Positions 5,129 to 11,935 of a stretch of DNA of 11,935 nt are shown here, piece by piece. Below the pieces are notes generated by a model. The model was not told the DNA's origin. It saw only the letters and a program-made list of their open reading frames with translations, and searched no databases. Location of the stretch: NCBI GenBank assembly GCA_964622915.1, contig CAZUSC010000017.1, positions 1-11,935 on the forward strand, written 5' to 3'. Origin of the DNA: CAZUSC01 sp964622915. Its GTDB lineage: Bacteria > Patescibacteriota > Andersenbacteria > UBA10190. Every line of letters starts with the position of its first letter. Position 1 is the stretch's first letter. The position numbers and the translations under genes are program-made.

Positions 5129-7243
5129 ATGGAGGCCATGAAAATTAGAGAGCATATTATCGTCCTATGCGCTTATTTGCTGCTTACGGTAGTGATGAGC
5201 TGGCCGGTTATTGCCAACATGAACAGTTCGGTAGCTGGCAGCGGCGGGGATGTTTGGCAAACACTTTGGCGTTTTGAGAACAAGCAGCAGGCGCTCGTTA
5301 CGGCGCTGGATCAGAGCACTTTTGCCTCGTTCATTAAGGAAGAATTTATAGGCGGGGGGCAGCCGCGACTTGTGAATTTGTCGGTTTGGCCGTGGATGCC
5401 CCTGCACGTAATTTTTGGCGAGCCGCTAGCGTACAACTTGATGTGGCTGCTGTCATTCGTGCTATCTGGCTACGGCATGTATTTGCTAGTCACCCAGCTA
5501 TCGGCTGGAATTTCCAAATCGAAGATGAGCTTTACTGGTTACTGGTTACTGGTTACAAGTCCCTCGTTTATTGCCGGTGTCGTCTACATGTTCCTGCCCT
5601 ATCATGTGGCGCATGCCCAGGGGCACTTTGGGGCGATGCAAATGCAGTGGCTACCGTTTATATGTGCAGCCGCCATATCACTAATTCGCCGGCCGAAGTA
5701 TGGCTTAGCTCTTGTATTGGCTTTGCTAGTGATAGTCCAGGGCATTAGCGAGCATCATTATCTAATCTGGCTAACCGGGTTGGCAATTATAGCTATCCTC
5801 TTTAACTTCCGGCAGCTATCTTTACTGTGGCAACCTCATCACCGGGGGAAAATAATATTGGCGCTGGTTGTACCGCTCGCTAGTCTTACCATATTGTATT
5901 GGCCAACAATTCGCCTGGCCAGCAACTCCTCGCAACTTAATTTAGGCAGAGAGCAATTAGTCCGTTTTTCGGCCGATATGTTCGCCGTGATTGTACCGGC
6001 GCCTTGGCATCCTTGGTGGGGGACACCCACTTACGATCTTTTCTCGAAGACGTTTACCGGCAACTTAGCCGAAGCAGTGCAGTTTGTTGGTTATCTTCCC
6101 CTGCTGCTCATTTTGTTTTTTCACTACGGGATAGAGAAAAAGCAAAAAACGTTTTGGCTACTGACTGCCCTTATTTTTTACATTGTAAGCTTAGGTCCGC
6201 AACTGCATATATTCGGTCGGGTGACAAATGTTCTGCTTCCTTATGACCTAATCGATGGCTGGCCAATCATTGGCGCTGTACGAACAGTGGCCAGAGCGGG
6301 AAGTATGGTGGGACTTAGCCTAGCGGTTTTGGTGGGGCTCGTGCTGAACAGTCAAATTCGACGCTGGCAAAACGCCCTCCTGGTGCTGGTAATTATCTTA
6401 GTTGAGTTTTTATTTGCACCAGTAGTTATGCAGTCTACGAAATTATCAGCTGCCTATGACCGCCTTCCAGCCTTGTCAGGCGAGCGCATAATTGAAATAC
6501 CGGCGGCGACAAACTATAGGGCAGCCTCCAAGGCCCTTTACGCCAGCACCAAGCACGGGCGTGAGGTTATTGGCAACATTGCCCTGGAGCGTGGTGCGGA
6601 CGGCTCCGCCGCTTTGTTAGCGCGCAGTCTGCCAGGTCTGCGCCAACTGCTCTATTTACGAACAACCGACTTACGTCAGGACCGCCGAGAATTTTTTAAT
6701 CAAGAGCTCGCAGAATCGTTAACCGACGTTTTAAAATGGATGAAAGTGTCCGCTATTATTGTGCAGACAGATTCAGTCACACCATTGCAGCTATCCTCGA
6801 TACGTACTTTCTTAGAGGGGAAAAATAATTTGCGCCCGCAGCTCTTCGCCGATGTCATTTTATACCCGGTCGACCAAGCCTTATTGCCAGCCAGCGACGG
6901 CATTTTCTTAATGCGCCAGGCAGGCTGGTCGAACGTCGGATATGACAGCGATCGCCAAAGTTTTTTTGCCGAGATCAAAAAACAGGCGCCCATAATTATT
7001 GTCAGCGCTTATGATAAGCCAGTTAGCGCCCAAATAGATTTTGATATTCCGGTGGAATCGAGCGGCGAGGGGTTCGTACAGTTGGCCGGACGTTCGATAG
7101 TGGATCTGCGGCGCGGCGCTGATAGGATATCAGCAACCGTTCTATTACAGCCCGGAGAAAATATTATACAGTTTATTGTCCGCTCCAATGATAAAGTTAT
7201 TATTCAGAACCCATCTCTCAAGCTAATAACTGCTAATCCGTGA
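5129..7243 (+). CDS. large polytopic membrane protein with GT-C-like layout
   Basis: A 704-residue protein with about ten or eleven membrane segments in residues 9-432 (for example 9-27, 103-122, 190-226, 241-258, 319-357, 393-409, 415-432), then a soluble part of about 270 residues. After the first helix comes a loop with SGGDVWQ; D41 sits where GT-C transferases keep a catalytic aspartate. PYHVAHAQGHFG (157-168) is a second conserved-looking loop. The last 80 residues look beta-rich, like a small beta sandwich. This resembles YfhO-like or PTPS-related membrane proteins of unproven function; a lipid-linked-sugar transferase acting outside the membrane is my inference. The ATG at 5129 is used; an ATG at 5138 is possible, but GGAGG lies only two bases before it. 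A heptamer repeat lies within codons 135-143. The gene ends in a GTGA overlap with the next. Confidence 0.75.
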   Translation: MEAMKIREHIIVLCAYLLLTVVMSWPVIANMNSSVAGSGGDVWQTLWRFENKQQALVTALDQSTFASFIKEEFIGGGQPRLVNLSVWPWMPLHVIFGEPLAYNLMWLLSFVLSGYGMYLLVTQLSAGISKSKMSFTGYWLLVTSPSFIAGVVYMFLPYHVAHAQGHFGAMQMQWLPFICAAAISLIRRPKYGLALVLALLVIVQGISEHHYLIWLTGLAIIAILFNFRQLSLLWQPHHRGKIILALVVPLASLTILYWPTIRLASNSSQLNLGREQLVRFSADMFAVIVPAPWHPWWGTPTYDLFSKTFTGNLAEAVQFVGYLPLLLILFFHYGIEKKQKTFWLLTALIFYIVSLGPQLHIFGRVTNVLLPYDLIDGWPIIGAVRTVARAGSMVGLSLAVLVGLVLNSQIRRWQNALLVLVIILVEFLFAPVVMQSTKLSAAYDRLPALSGERIIEIPAATNYRAASKALYASTKHGREVIGNIALERGADGSAALLARSLPGLRQLLYLRTTDLRQDRREFFNQELAESLTDVLKWMKVSAIIVQTDSVTPLQLSSIRTFLEGKNNLRPQLFADVILYPVDQALLPASDGIFLMRQAGWSNVGYDSDRQSFFAEIKKQAPIIIVSAYDKPVSAQIDFDIPVESSGEGFVQLAGRSIVDLRRGADRISATVLLQPGENIIQFIVRSNDKVIIQNPSLKLITANP
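5532..5556 (+). repeat. tandem heptanucleotide repeat TTACTGG, 3.6 copies
   Basis: Three perfect copies of TTACTGG (5532-5538, 5539-5545, 5546-5552) and a partial TTAC (5553-5556) lie inside the membrane protein gene and encode F135 to T143. Seven is not a multiple of three, so gain or loss of one copy would shift the frame. Three copies together add seven residues (GYWLLVT) and keep it. Confidence 0.95.
6948..6955. repeat. GCGATCGC octamer in the membrane protein gene
   Basis: A perfect eight-base palindrome over codons S607-D608-R609. It equals the HIP1 octamer known from cyanobacteria and contains a GATC site. Confidence 0.6.
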
Positions 7244-8388
7244 ATATTCTTATTATTAATTTCGAGTATCCGCCTTTGGGGGGAGGCGGCGGGGTGGCCA
7301 CTAAACAGCTGGCCGAAGAACTAGGCAACCGGCACAACGTGCACGTCTTGACATCGAGCGCGGCGGGCTTGGCACCCCATGAACAATTGGGCGGCGTCCA
7401 TATTCATCGGGCGCCAGTGCCCGGACGCCGACACCAAGCGACCGCCTCGTTGTTTTCAATGATAATCTTTGTACCGGCAGCTTTTATACTCGGTTGGTTT
7501 ATCTGCCGCCAGATTCGCTTCGAGATAATTAATGCCCAGTTTGTCTTGCCGAGCGGCCTGCCGGCCTTAGCCTTGGCGAAATTATTTAGACTGCCATTGG
7601 TCGTAAGTCTTATCGGCGGCGATATTTATGATCCCACCAAGGGGACCTCGCCGCATCGGCATTGGTGGCTGCGCTGGCTGGTACGCTTTGTCAGCAATCG
7701 GGCCGCGGTCTGCACAGCAATTTCTGAAGATACCAAAAAACGAGCACGCGAAATTCACGGCGTAAAGAAGCAGATTGTGGTCACGCACTTAGGCTTAGTA
7801 CCCACCAACACCCCGCCCGCTTCGCGATTAGCACTTGATCTGCCACCAAGAGCAATCATTGGCGTATCAATCGGACGGCTGATTCCGCGTAAAGGGTACG
7901 ACGTTCTACTACGAGCCTGGGCAACTGTTTCTGGAGCTTATTTAGTGATCATTGGCAGCGGACCGCACAAAAAAAAGTTAACAGCGCTAGCGGATGAGTT
8001 GGGTATTGCCGACCGCGTGTCGTTTGTGGGATTTGTGACCGAGCAACGTAAGCTGCAGCTGCTGGGGGCGGCGGATTTTTACGTGGCGGCGGCTCATCAT
8101 GAAGGCTTTGGCATTGTCTTTTTAGAAGCCATGGAAGCGGGGCTGCCTATTGTTACTGCCAACGTGGGGGGCCAGATGGATTTTCTTCAAGACAACAAGA
8201 ATGCTCTGTTGGTGGCCGTTGCTGACCCGCAGCAACTGGCCCGCGCTATCCAGAAGGTAGTTAGTGCCCCGCAGTTGCGACGGCGAATGGGCGAGACGAA
8301 CAAGCATGCGGTAAAAGATTTTTATATTGATAAGACCGCCGCCGTGTTTGAGCACGTGCTGTTAGGAGCAGCCAAGCAAGGGATATGA
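7240..8388 (+). CDS. GT4-type glycosyltransferase with glycine-rich N-terminal loop
   Basis: A complete 382-residue GT-B enzyme, close to the family norm. The N-terminus is the textbook GT4 opening: MNILIINFEYPPLGGGGGVA, with the glycine loop at 14-18 that contacts the nucleotide sugar. SLIGGDIYDP (123-132) and TAISEDTKKRA lie in the acceptor half. The donor half has GRLIPRKGYD (212-221) with R214 and K218 placed for phosphate binding, IIGSGPHKKKL, and the EX7E signature E288 and E296 in HEGFGIVFLEAMEAGLPIV. A hydrophobic run at 72-88 (FSMIIFVPAAFILGWF) may let it sit on the inner membrane face. It starts at GTG, overlapping the membrane protein's stop by four bases, with no ribosome binding site. 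Translation is probably coupled. Donor and acceptor are unknown. Confidence 0.9.
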   Translation: MNILIINFEYPPLGGGGGVATKQLAEELGNRHNVHVLTSSAAGLAPHEQLGGVHIHRAPVPGRRHQATASLFSMIIFVPAAFILGWFICRQIRFEIINAQFVLPSGLPALALAKLFRLPLVVSLIGGDIYDPTKGTSPHRHWWLRWLVRFVSNRAAVCTAISEDTKKRAREIHGVKKQIVVTHLGLVPTNTPPASRLALDLPPRAIIGVSIGRLIPRKGYDVLLRAWATVSGAYLVIIGSGPHKKKLTALADELGIADRVSFVGFVTEQRKLQLLGAADFYVAAAHHEGFGIVFLEAMEAGLPIVTANVGGQMDFLQDNKNALLVAVADPQQLARAIQKVVSAPQLRRRMGETNKHAVKDFYIDKTAAVFEHVLLGAAKQGI

Positions 8389-9530
8389 AGATTTTTATTG
8401 AGGCGCGATCGCTGGCGGCGGCCGCCGGCGGTGTCAAAACTTACACTTGGCAATTGTTACGTCATTTAGTAAGGCTCGCCACGGGCGATAATTTGACCGT
8501 TATATATGACCGTAAACCACAAACCATCATAAAGGGCGCGCAGCAACTAGTCGTGCCGCTGCGCCACGAGGTTTTACTTTATTACTGGTTGATGCGCCAA
8601 CTGCCAGCCGCCGTCCGTCAGGCTAAGCCAGATATAATACATTTTACCAAGGCCGATGTTCCCACCCAGCGTATCGCCCCCACGGTCGTAACAATTTATG
8701 ACGTCATCCCGCTACTGCTGCCGGCGACGCAGTCAATCTTACGTCGCTGGTATTGGCCGGCCGCGTTAAAACGCGCCGCCGCCAATAGTGATCATATTCT
8801 TACTATCTCCGAGGCCAGTAAGAAAGATATAGTAAAATTTCTAGATGTTGCGCCCGAGAAAATCACGGTCACGCCGCTGGCGATCGATCTAGACCATTTT
8901 AGGCCAGCACCCATCTCCGCCATTAATGGTCTCCGCTTACGTCTGGGCTTATCGCAGCCTTATATCCTGTTTGTGGGGACACGCGATCGCCGAAAAAATA
9001 TTGTGGGGCTGCTCCGGGCTTTTGGCGCTGTGGCAAACACCATACCGCATCAACTGGTGATAGCGGGCGGCCCGGCACGTTATGCCGACGATTCAAAAGC
9101 AGAAGTGAGTCGCTTGGCATTAACAGACAAGGTAAAATTTATTGAGCATGTGTCTTATGATGATTTGCCTATTTTATATTCGGGAGCTGATTTATTTGTG
9201 TGGCCAGCCATATATGAGGGATGGGGTTTTCCCCCACAAGAGGCGATGGCCTGCGGCACGCCGGTTATTGTCAGTGATGGCGGTTCACTGCCAGAAGTTG
9301 TTGGTGAGGCCGGTCTGATTGTTCCCTTTAAGGAGAGCACACTGTCCAAACGATCCGCCGATAGAGAATTTGTGACTACCTTATCAGCGGCTATGGTTTC
9401 CGTGCTCAATAATCAAAATCGCCGCCGCCAAATGACAACAGCCGGCCTGACGCGGGCGCGCCTATTTTCTTGGCAGAGTGTCGCCGACCAAACTATGGCT
9501 GTTTATCGTTCCGTGGGATTCAATAAATAA
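8385..9530 (+). CDS. GT4-type glycosyltransferase (WbpY/mannosyltransferase-like)
   Basis: A 381-residue GT-B enzyme. MKIFIEARSLAAAAGGVKTY gives the first strand and glycine loop, and VVTIYDVIPLLLP (101-113) is typical of the subgroup that includes bacterial mannosyltransferases. The donor domain carries FVGTRDRRKNI (196-206, arginine and lysine for phosphate binding), VIAGGP, and EX7E at E278 and E286 in YEGWGFPPQEAMACGTPV, followed by SLPEVVGEAG. Donor specificity is a guess from general resemblance. The ATG overlaps the preceding stop by four bases (8385-8388). It resembles the next gene in several blocks (see findings), which suggests an old tandem duplication. A GCGATCGC octamer lies at each of codons 7-10 and 200-202. 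Confidence 0.9.
   Translation: MKIFIEARSLAAAAGGVKTYTWQLLRHLVRLATGDNLTVIYDRKPQTIIKGAQQLVVPLRHEVLLYYWLMRQLPAAVRQAKPDIIHFTKADVPTQRIAPTVVTIYDVIPLLLPATQSILRRWYWPAALKRAAANSDHILTISEASKKDIVKFLDVAPEKITVTPLAIDLDHFRPAPISAINGLRLRLGLSQPYILFVGTRDRRKNIVGLLRAFGAVANTIPHQLVIAGGPARYADDSKAEVSRLALTDKVKFIEHVSYDDLPILYSGADLFVWPAIYEGWGFPPQEAMACGTPVIVSDGGSLPEVVGEAGLIVPFKESTLSKRSADREFVTTLSAAMVSVLNNQNRRRQMTTAGLTRARLFSWQSVADQTMAVYRSVGFNK
8405..8412. repeat. GCGATCGC octamer near the start of the 8385-9530 gene
   Basis: A perfect palindrome across codons A7 to L10, in a different codon phase from the copies at 6948 and 8983, so one preferred codon string cannot explain all three. Confidence 0.6.
8983..8990. repeat. GCGATCGC octamer inside the 8385-9530 gene
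   Basis: A perfect palindrome over codons R200-D201-R202, in the phosphate-binding loop of the glycosyltransferase. A further CGATCG lies about 100 bases upstream at 8881-8886. Confidence 0.6.
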
Positions 9531-9531
9531 T

Positions 9532-10677
9532 ATGGTTAATATAGCCTATTTCACCAACAGTTCCCGTCAGCAAGCAGTTGGCCTGCGTGCCCATCACGTT
9601 CGTCGGGAGCTGGCGGCCGATCGTACGATAGCACTCACGCCATTCTTGCTAGACGGAGAAAAAAATACTGTCAGCCGTAGTGAACAACAAATTTTCAACA
9701 TTGCTCACTGGCCAGGACCGTTAGCAAAAAAGAGTGTTAGCTGGCTGCGGCTAGGCCGACGGCTGTCGAAATATATCAGGCAGGACGATACCCAATATCA
9801 GCTCTACCATTTTACTAATCAAACCTTGAGCTTTTTAGCCCGCCGTTTGCGTCCGGCAATTGTCACAGTGCACGACATCATAGAGCTGACTGATCCGCAA
9901 GACAGTTTTGCTTACTTCATCAACCGTCGGTTATATAGCGGAATTAGGCAGGCCGACCACATCATTGCCGTGTCTAAGTACACTAAACAAGAACTAGTGC
10001 AACGCCTGGCCGTGCCCTCTGAACAAATTTCTGTCATACCAAACGGCGTGTCGGCGGACTTTCATCCCATACCAGACTTTACCGCGACTATTGGCTACCA
10101 AGAATTGCGCCGCACGTTGCGGCTGGATAGGTCGGCCGGCCCAATTGTGCTCTATGTTGGTTCAGAGCATCCCCGTAAGAATTTGTCGGTGGCCATCCAC
10201 GCTTTTGCCAAACTACGTCTGCATAAGCCACAAGCTATTTTTATTAAGGTCAGCCAGCCAGGCTTACTACGAGGCCGGCAAGAGTTATTAGCGGATATAG
10301 AGAAACATCATTTGCGCTCGGCAATCCGCTGGCTGGCCGATGTCAGCAGTGAACGCCTCAACGAATTATATAATTTAGCCGATGTGCTAATTTACCCGTC
10401 ATGGCTCGAAGGGTTTGGCTTGCCGCCGCTGGAGGCCATGGCGGCTGGCACGCCAGTAGTGTGCTCTAATGCCTCCTCTTTACCAGAAGTTGTAGGTGAG
10501 GCGGCCATCACACATCATCCGGAAGATGTCGACAGTTTTGCCGCCAGTTTGCTCCAGGTTGTTAGCGAACGGGAAGTGGCTGCGCGTTTTATACAATTAG
10601 GATTAGAGCGAGCGGCTAGGTTCAGTTGGAAAACTGCGGCAGAGCAAGAAGCACGGCTTTATAAGACGATGGCATGA
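9532..10677 (+). CDS. GT4-type glycosyltransferase, tandem relative of the preceding gene
   Basis: I choose the ATG at 9532, giving 381 residues that begin MVNIAYFTNSSRQQAVGLRA. An in-frame GTG at 9478 would add 18 residues inside the upstream gene and would bury the first beta strand. The protein has TVHDIIELTDP (112-122), AVSKYTKQEL, the hinge VIPNGVSADFHP (168-179), YVGSEHPRKNL (208-218) with phosphate-binding residues, and EX7E at E293 and E301 in LEGFGLPPLEAMAAGTPVV. It is cytosolic and would add one sugar; specificity is unknown. The start lies one base after the previous stop, with no Shine-Dalgarno, and its own stop overlaps the next start by four bases. Confidence 0.88.
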   Translation: MVNIAYFTNSSRQQAVGLRAHHVRRELAADRTIALTPFLLDGEKNTVSRSEQQIFNIAHWPGPLAKKSVSWLRLGRRLSKYIRQDDTQYQLYHFTNQTLSFLARRLRPAIVTVHDIIELTDPQDSFAYFINRRLYSGIRQADHIIAVSKYTKQELVQRLAVPSEQISVIPNGVSADFHPIPDFTATIGYQELRRTLRLDRSAGPIVLYVGSEHPRKNLSVAIHAFAKLRLHKPQAIFIKVSQPGLLRGRQELLADIEKHHLRSAIRWLADVSSERLNELYNLADVLIYPSWLEGFGLPPLEAMAAGTPVVCSNASSLPEVVGEAAITHHPEDVDSFAASLLQVVSEREVAARFIQLGLERAARFSWKTAAEQEARLYKTMA

Positions 10678-11891
10678 AGATACTTTTTATCTCCGGTCAT
10701 TATCCGCCAAATACAGCTGGCGGGGGAGAAATTTCTACTCATTTAATCGCCCGCGGACTAGTTGAGTTAGGCCACGACGTCTCTGTTATCACTGATGGTC
10801 CTCAAGCTTATGAAAATGATCTCGACAATGTACGAGTAATGAGCTTACCGCTAAAGTTGTCCGCCAAACCCTTACGGGAAAAGAAGCACAGCCAATGCGT
10901 TGCCCGTAAACTGCGGCACGCCATCAAAAGCGGACAGTACGACATTGTTCATGCTCACGATTTTCGAGCCGCCCTAGCTTTAGCGTTGATCAATGACGTG
11001 CCGAAAGTAGTCACCGCCCGGGACTACGCTCAATTGTCAGGCTGCACAAATAATATTACGGCTGATGGCAATATTGATCCGGGCTGTCAGGGGATAGGTG
11101 AAGCAATTTCCTGTCAGCGGATTGCAGAGGCTAGCCCTTTGCGCAAAGCTGGTCGGGCCTTCCAATATCTTTTCAATATTAAATACCGCCGCCGCGCCTT
11201 TGCCTCTTTCCCCCTGCAAGTCTTTATCTCGGATTATCAAAAGGAGTATGTAAATAGATATATTGACGCTGGGCAGCAGAAACAGGCAGTGATTTATAAC
11301 CCAGTCTCACCCGATTACTTAAGCGAACCGATAAAAGAGGGGCAGCGCGGCCACGTTTTATATGTGGGCAGAGTAGAGATGTATAAGGGGGTTAGATTAT
11401 TACTGCAAGCGTGGCCCAGCGTTTTACGCAATCAACCGCAGGCGCAATTGACAATTGTAGGACGCGGGGCACAGCGGGAGGAGTACGAAAGGCTAGTGCA
11501 AAAAGAAGCTTGGCGAGACAGTGTTAAATTTGTGGATCACGTTCCTTATAACCAAATGAAAAGTTTGTATGATAGGGCGCAGGTTGTGGTGGCGCCGCAT
11601 TTGTGGGTTGAGCCGTTCGGCCGGACAGTCGTGGAAGCCATGGCCCGGGGCAAGGTGGTGGTAGCTGCAAATTGCGGCGGGCCGGGGGAAATAATTCAGG
11701 ATGGACAAACAGGTATCCTATTTGAGAGAGCCAATGGCCGGAACTTAACTCAGAAGTTAAGTCGCGCCTTGTCATTGGATGAAAATCAACGAAGAGTTAT
11801 GGGACAAGCAGGCCGCGGGTGGGTAAAAAACAGTTTGACGGTCGATAAAATCGCGCGGCAATACCAGGAAATTTATGCTGATTTAGATTGA
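10674..11891 (+). CDS. GT4-type glycosyltransferase with Cys-containing insertion
   Basis: A 405-residue GT-B enzyme and the last gene of the plus-strand operon. MKILFISGHYPPNTAGGGEI opens the acceptor domain, with the glycine loop at 16-18, and HAHDFRAALAL follows (94-104). Residues 115-150, starting ARDYAQLSGC, form an insertion with C124, C138 and C147. GT4 relatives often have a Cys-rich segment after a similar ARDYW-type motif; here three cysteines remain visible, which could be a reduced or non-functional metal site. The donor domain has YVGRVEMYKG (230-239), with R233 and K238 for phosphate binding, IVGRGAQREEY, and EX7E at E313 and E321 in VEPFGRTVVEAMARGKVVV. The family often builds capsule or lipopolysaccharide side chains; the substrate is unknown. 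The ATG overlaps the previous stop (ATGA). Confidence 0.9.
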   Translation: MKILFISGHYPPNTAGGGEISTHLIARGLVELGHDVSVITDGPQAYENDLDNVRVMSLPLKLSAKPLREKKHSQCVARKLRHAIKSGQYDIVHAHDFRAALALALINDVPKVVTARDYAQLSGCTNNITADGNIDPGCQGIGEAISCQRIAEASPLRKAGRAFQYLFNIKYRRRAFASFPLQVFISDYQKEYVNRYIDAGQQKQAVIYNPVSPDYLSEPIKEGQRGHVLYVGRVEMYKGVRLLLQAWPSVLRNQPQAQLTIVGRGAQREEYERLVQKEAWRDSVKFVDHVPYNQMKSLYDRAQVVVAPHLWVEPFGRTVVEAMARGKVVVAANCGGPGEIIQDGQTGILFERANGRNLTQKLSRALSLDENQRRVMGQAGRGWVKNSLTVDKIARQYQEIYADLD

Positions 11892-11919
11892 TTTTAGGCG
11901 CGTTGTAACCTTGGCATAG

Positions 11920-11930
11920 AAAAAGCCCCC
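11920..11930. terminator. possible left arm of a bidirectional terminator, cut by the window end
   Basis: AAAAAGCCCCC follows the last gene by 28 bases. This A-run then G/C-run layout is typical of the first arm of a Rho-independent terminator acting in both directions. The second arm (GGGGGC then a T run) would have to lie beyond base 11935, so the hairpin cannot be confirmed here. Confidence 0.3.
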
Positions 11931-11935
11931 TAATC

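Noticed and set aside
5386..5748. 120-residue plus-strand open frame inside the membrane protein gene
   Set aside because: It has no family motif, an odd His/Cys/Trp-rich composition, and lies in another frame of a gene with clear membrane helices.
7273..7299. G-rich tract as a second slippage site
   Set aside because: It encodes the conserved glycine loop of GT4 enzymes (PLGGGGGVA) and is interrupted, so amino-acid constraint explains it.
9478..9531. In-frame GTG start that would lengthen the 9532-10677 protein by 18 residues
   Set aside because: The added residues lie wholly inside the preceding gene, while the sequence from 9532 begins with the expected first beta strand of GT4 enzymes one base after the preceding stop.
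1..11935. Alternative genetic code with UGA as glycine or tryptophan, as in some Patescibacteria
   Set aside because: Several genes end at UGA in 4-base overlaps with the next start codon, where read-through would destroy the gene order.
1..11935. CRISPR array, tRNA, rRNA, insertion sequence or integrase
   Set aside because: No spaced direct repeats, no cloverleaf-like segment in the few non-coding bases, and no transposase or recombinase motif in any open frame I read.

Overview
The window is a compact, almost fully coding bacterial locus for surface-glycan assembly. It holds seven GT-B (GT4-type) glycosyltransferases, one SAM-dependent methyltransferase, one NeuB-family nonulosonate (sialic-acid-type) synthase and one large multi-spanning membrane protein. 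It also holds the tail of an unidentified gene at the left edge and a broken small gene that looks like a cupin. No RNA gene, CRISPR array, transposase or integrase was found. UGA is used as an ordinary stop, so the genetic code is standard. Tight packing, four 4-base stop/start overlaps, scarce Shine-Dalgarno sequences and the protein types recall Candidate Phyla Radiation (Patescibacteria) genomes. That placement is an inference from style, not from a marker gene.

Layout: a partial + strand gene (1-93) converges on a GT4 gene (96-1067, minus). That gene is divergent from neuB (1129-2214, plus), with a 61-base gap holding a good sigma70-like promoter for neuB. Behind neuB, a well-placed Shine-Dalgarno precedes a small reading frame (2231-2341). 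Its cupin-like start breaks at a run of nine G and then runs into the convergent operon. That minus-strand operon is transcribed from 5108 down to 2309: GT4, methyltransferase, GT4. It is separated by 20 bases from a plus-strand operon (5129-11891) encoding the 704-residue membrane protein and then four GT4 enzymes in a chain of overlapping or nearly touching genes.

How it may work together: the cytosolic GT4 enzymes would add sugars in turn to a lipid-linked acceptor or make a capsule-like or lipopolysaccharide-like glycan. The methyltransferase could decorate or cap it. NeuB would supply a nine-carbon acidic sugar, although no CMP-activating enzyme (neuA), no neuC and no recognisable sialyltransferase is present here. 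The membrane protein, with a GT-C-like layout, could transfer sugars outside the membrane. No flippase (Wzx), polymerase (Wzy) or ABC exporter is visible.

Points worth a second look: the G9 junction that destroys the cupin gene, a 3.6-copy heptanucleotide repeat inside the membrane protein gene, an apparently leaderless GTG start for neuB, and an excess of CGATCG including three GCGATCGC octamers. I see a rich accessory glycan locus, not a clearly new kind of system.
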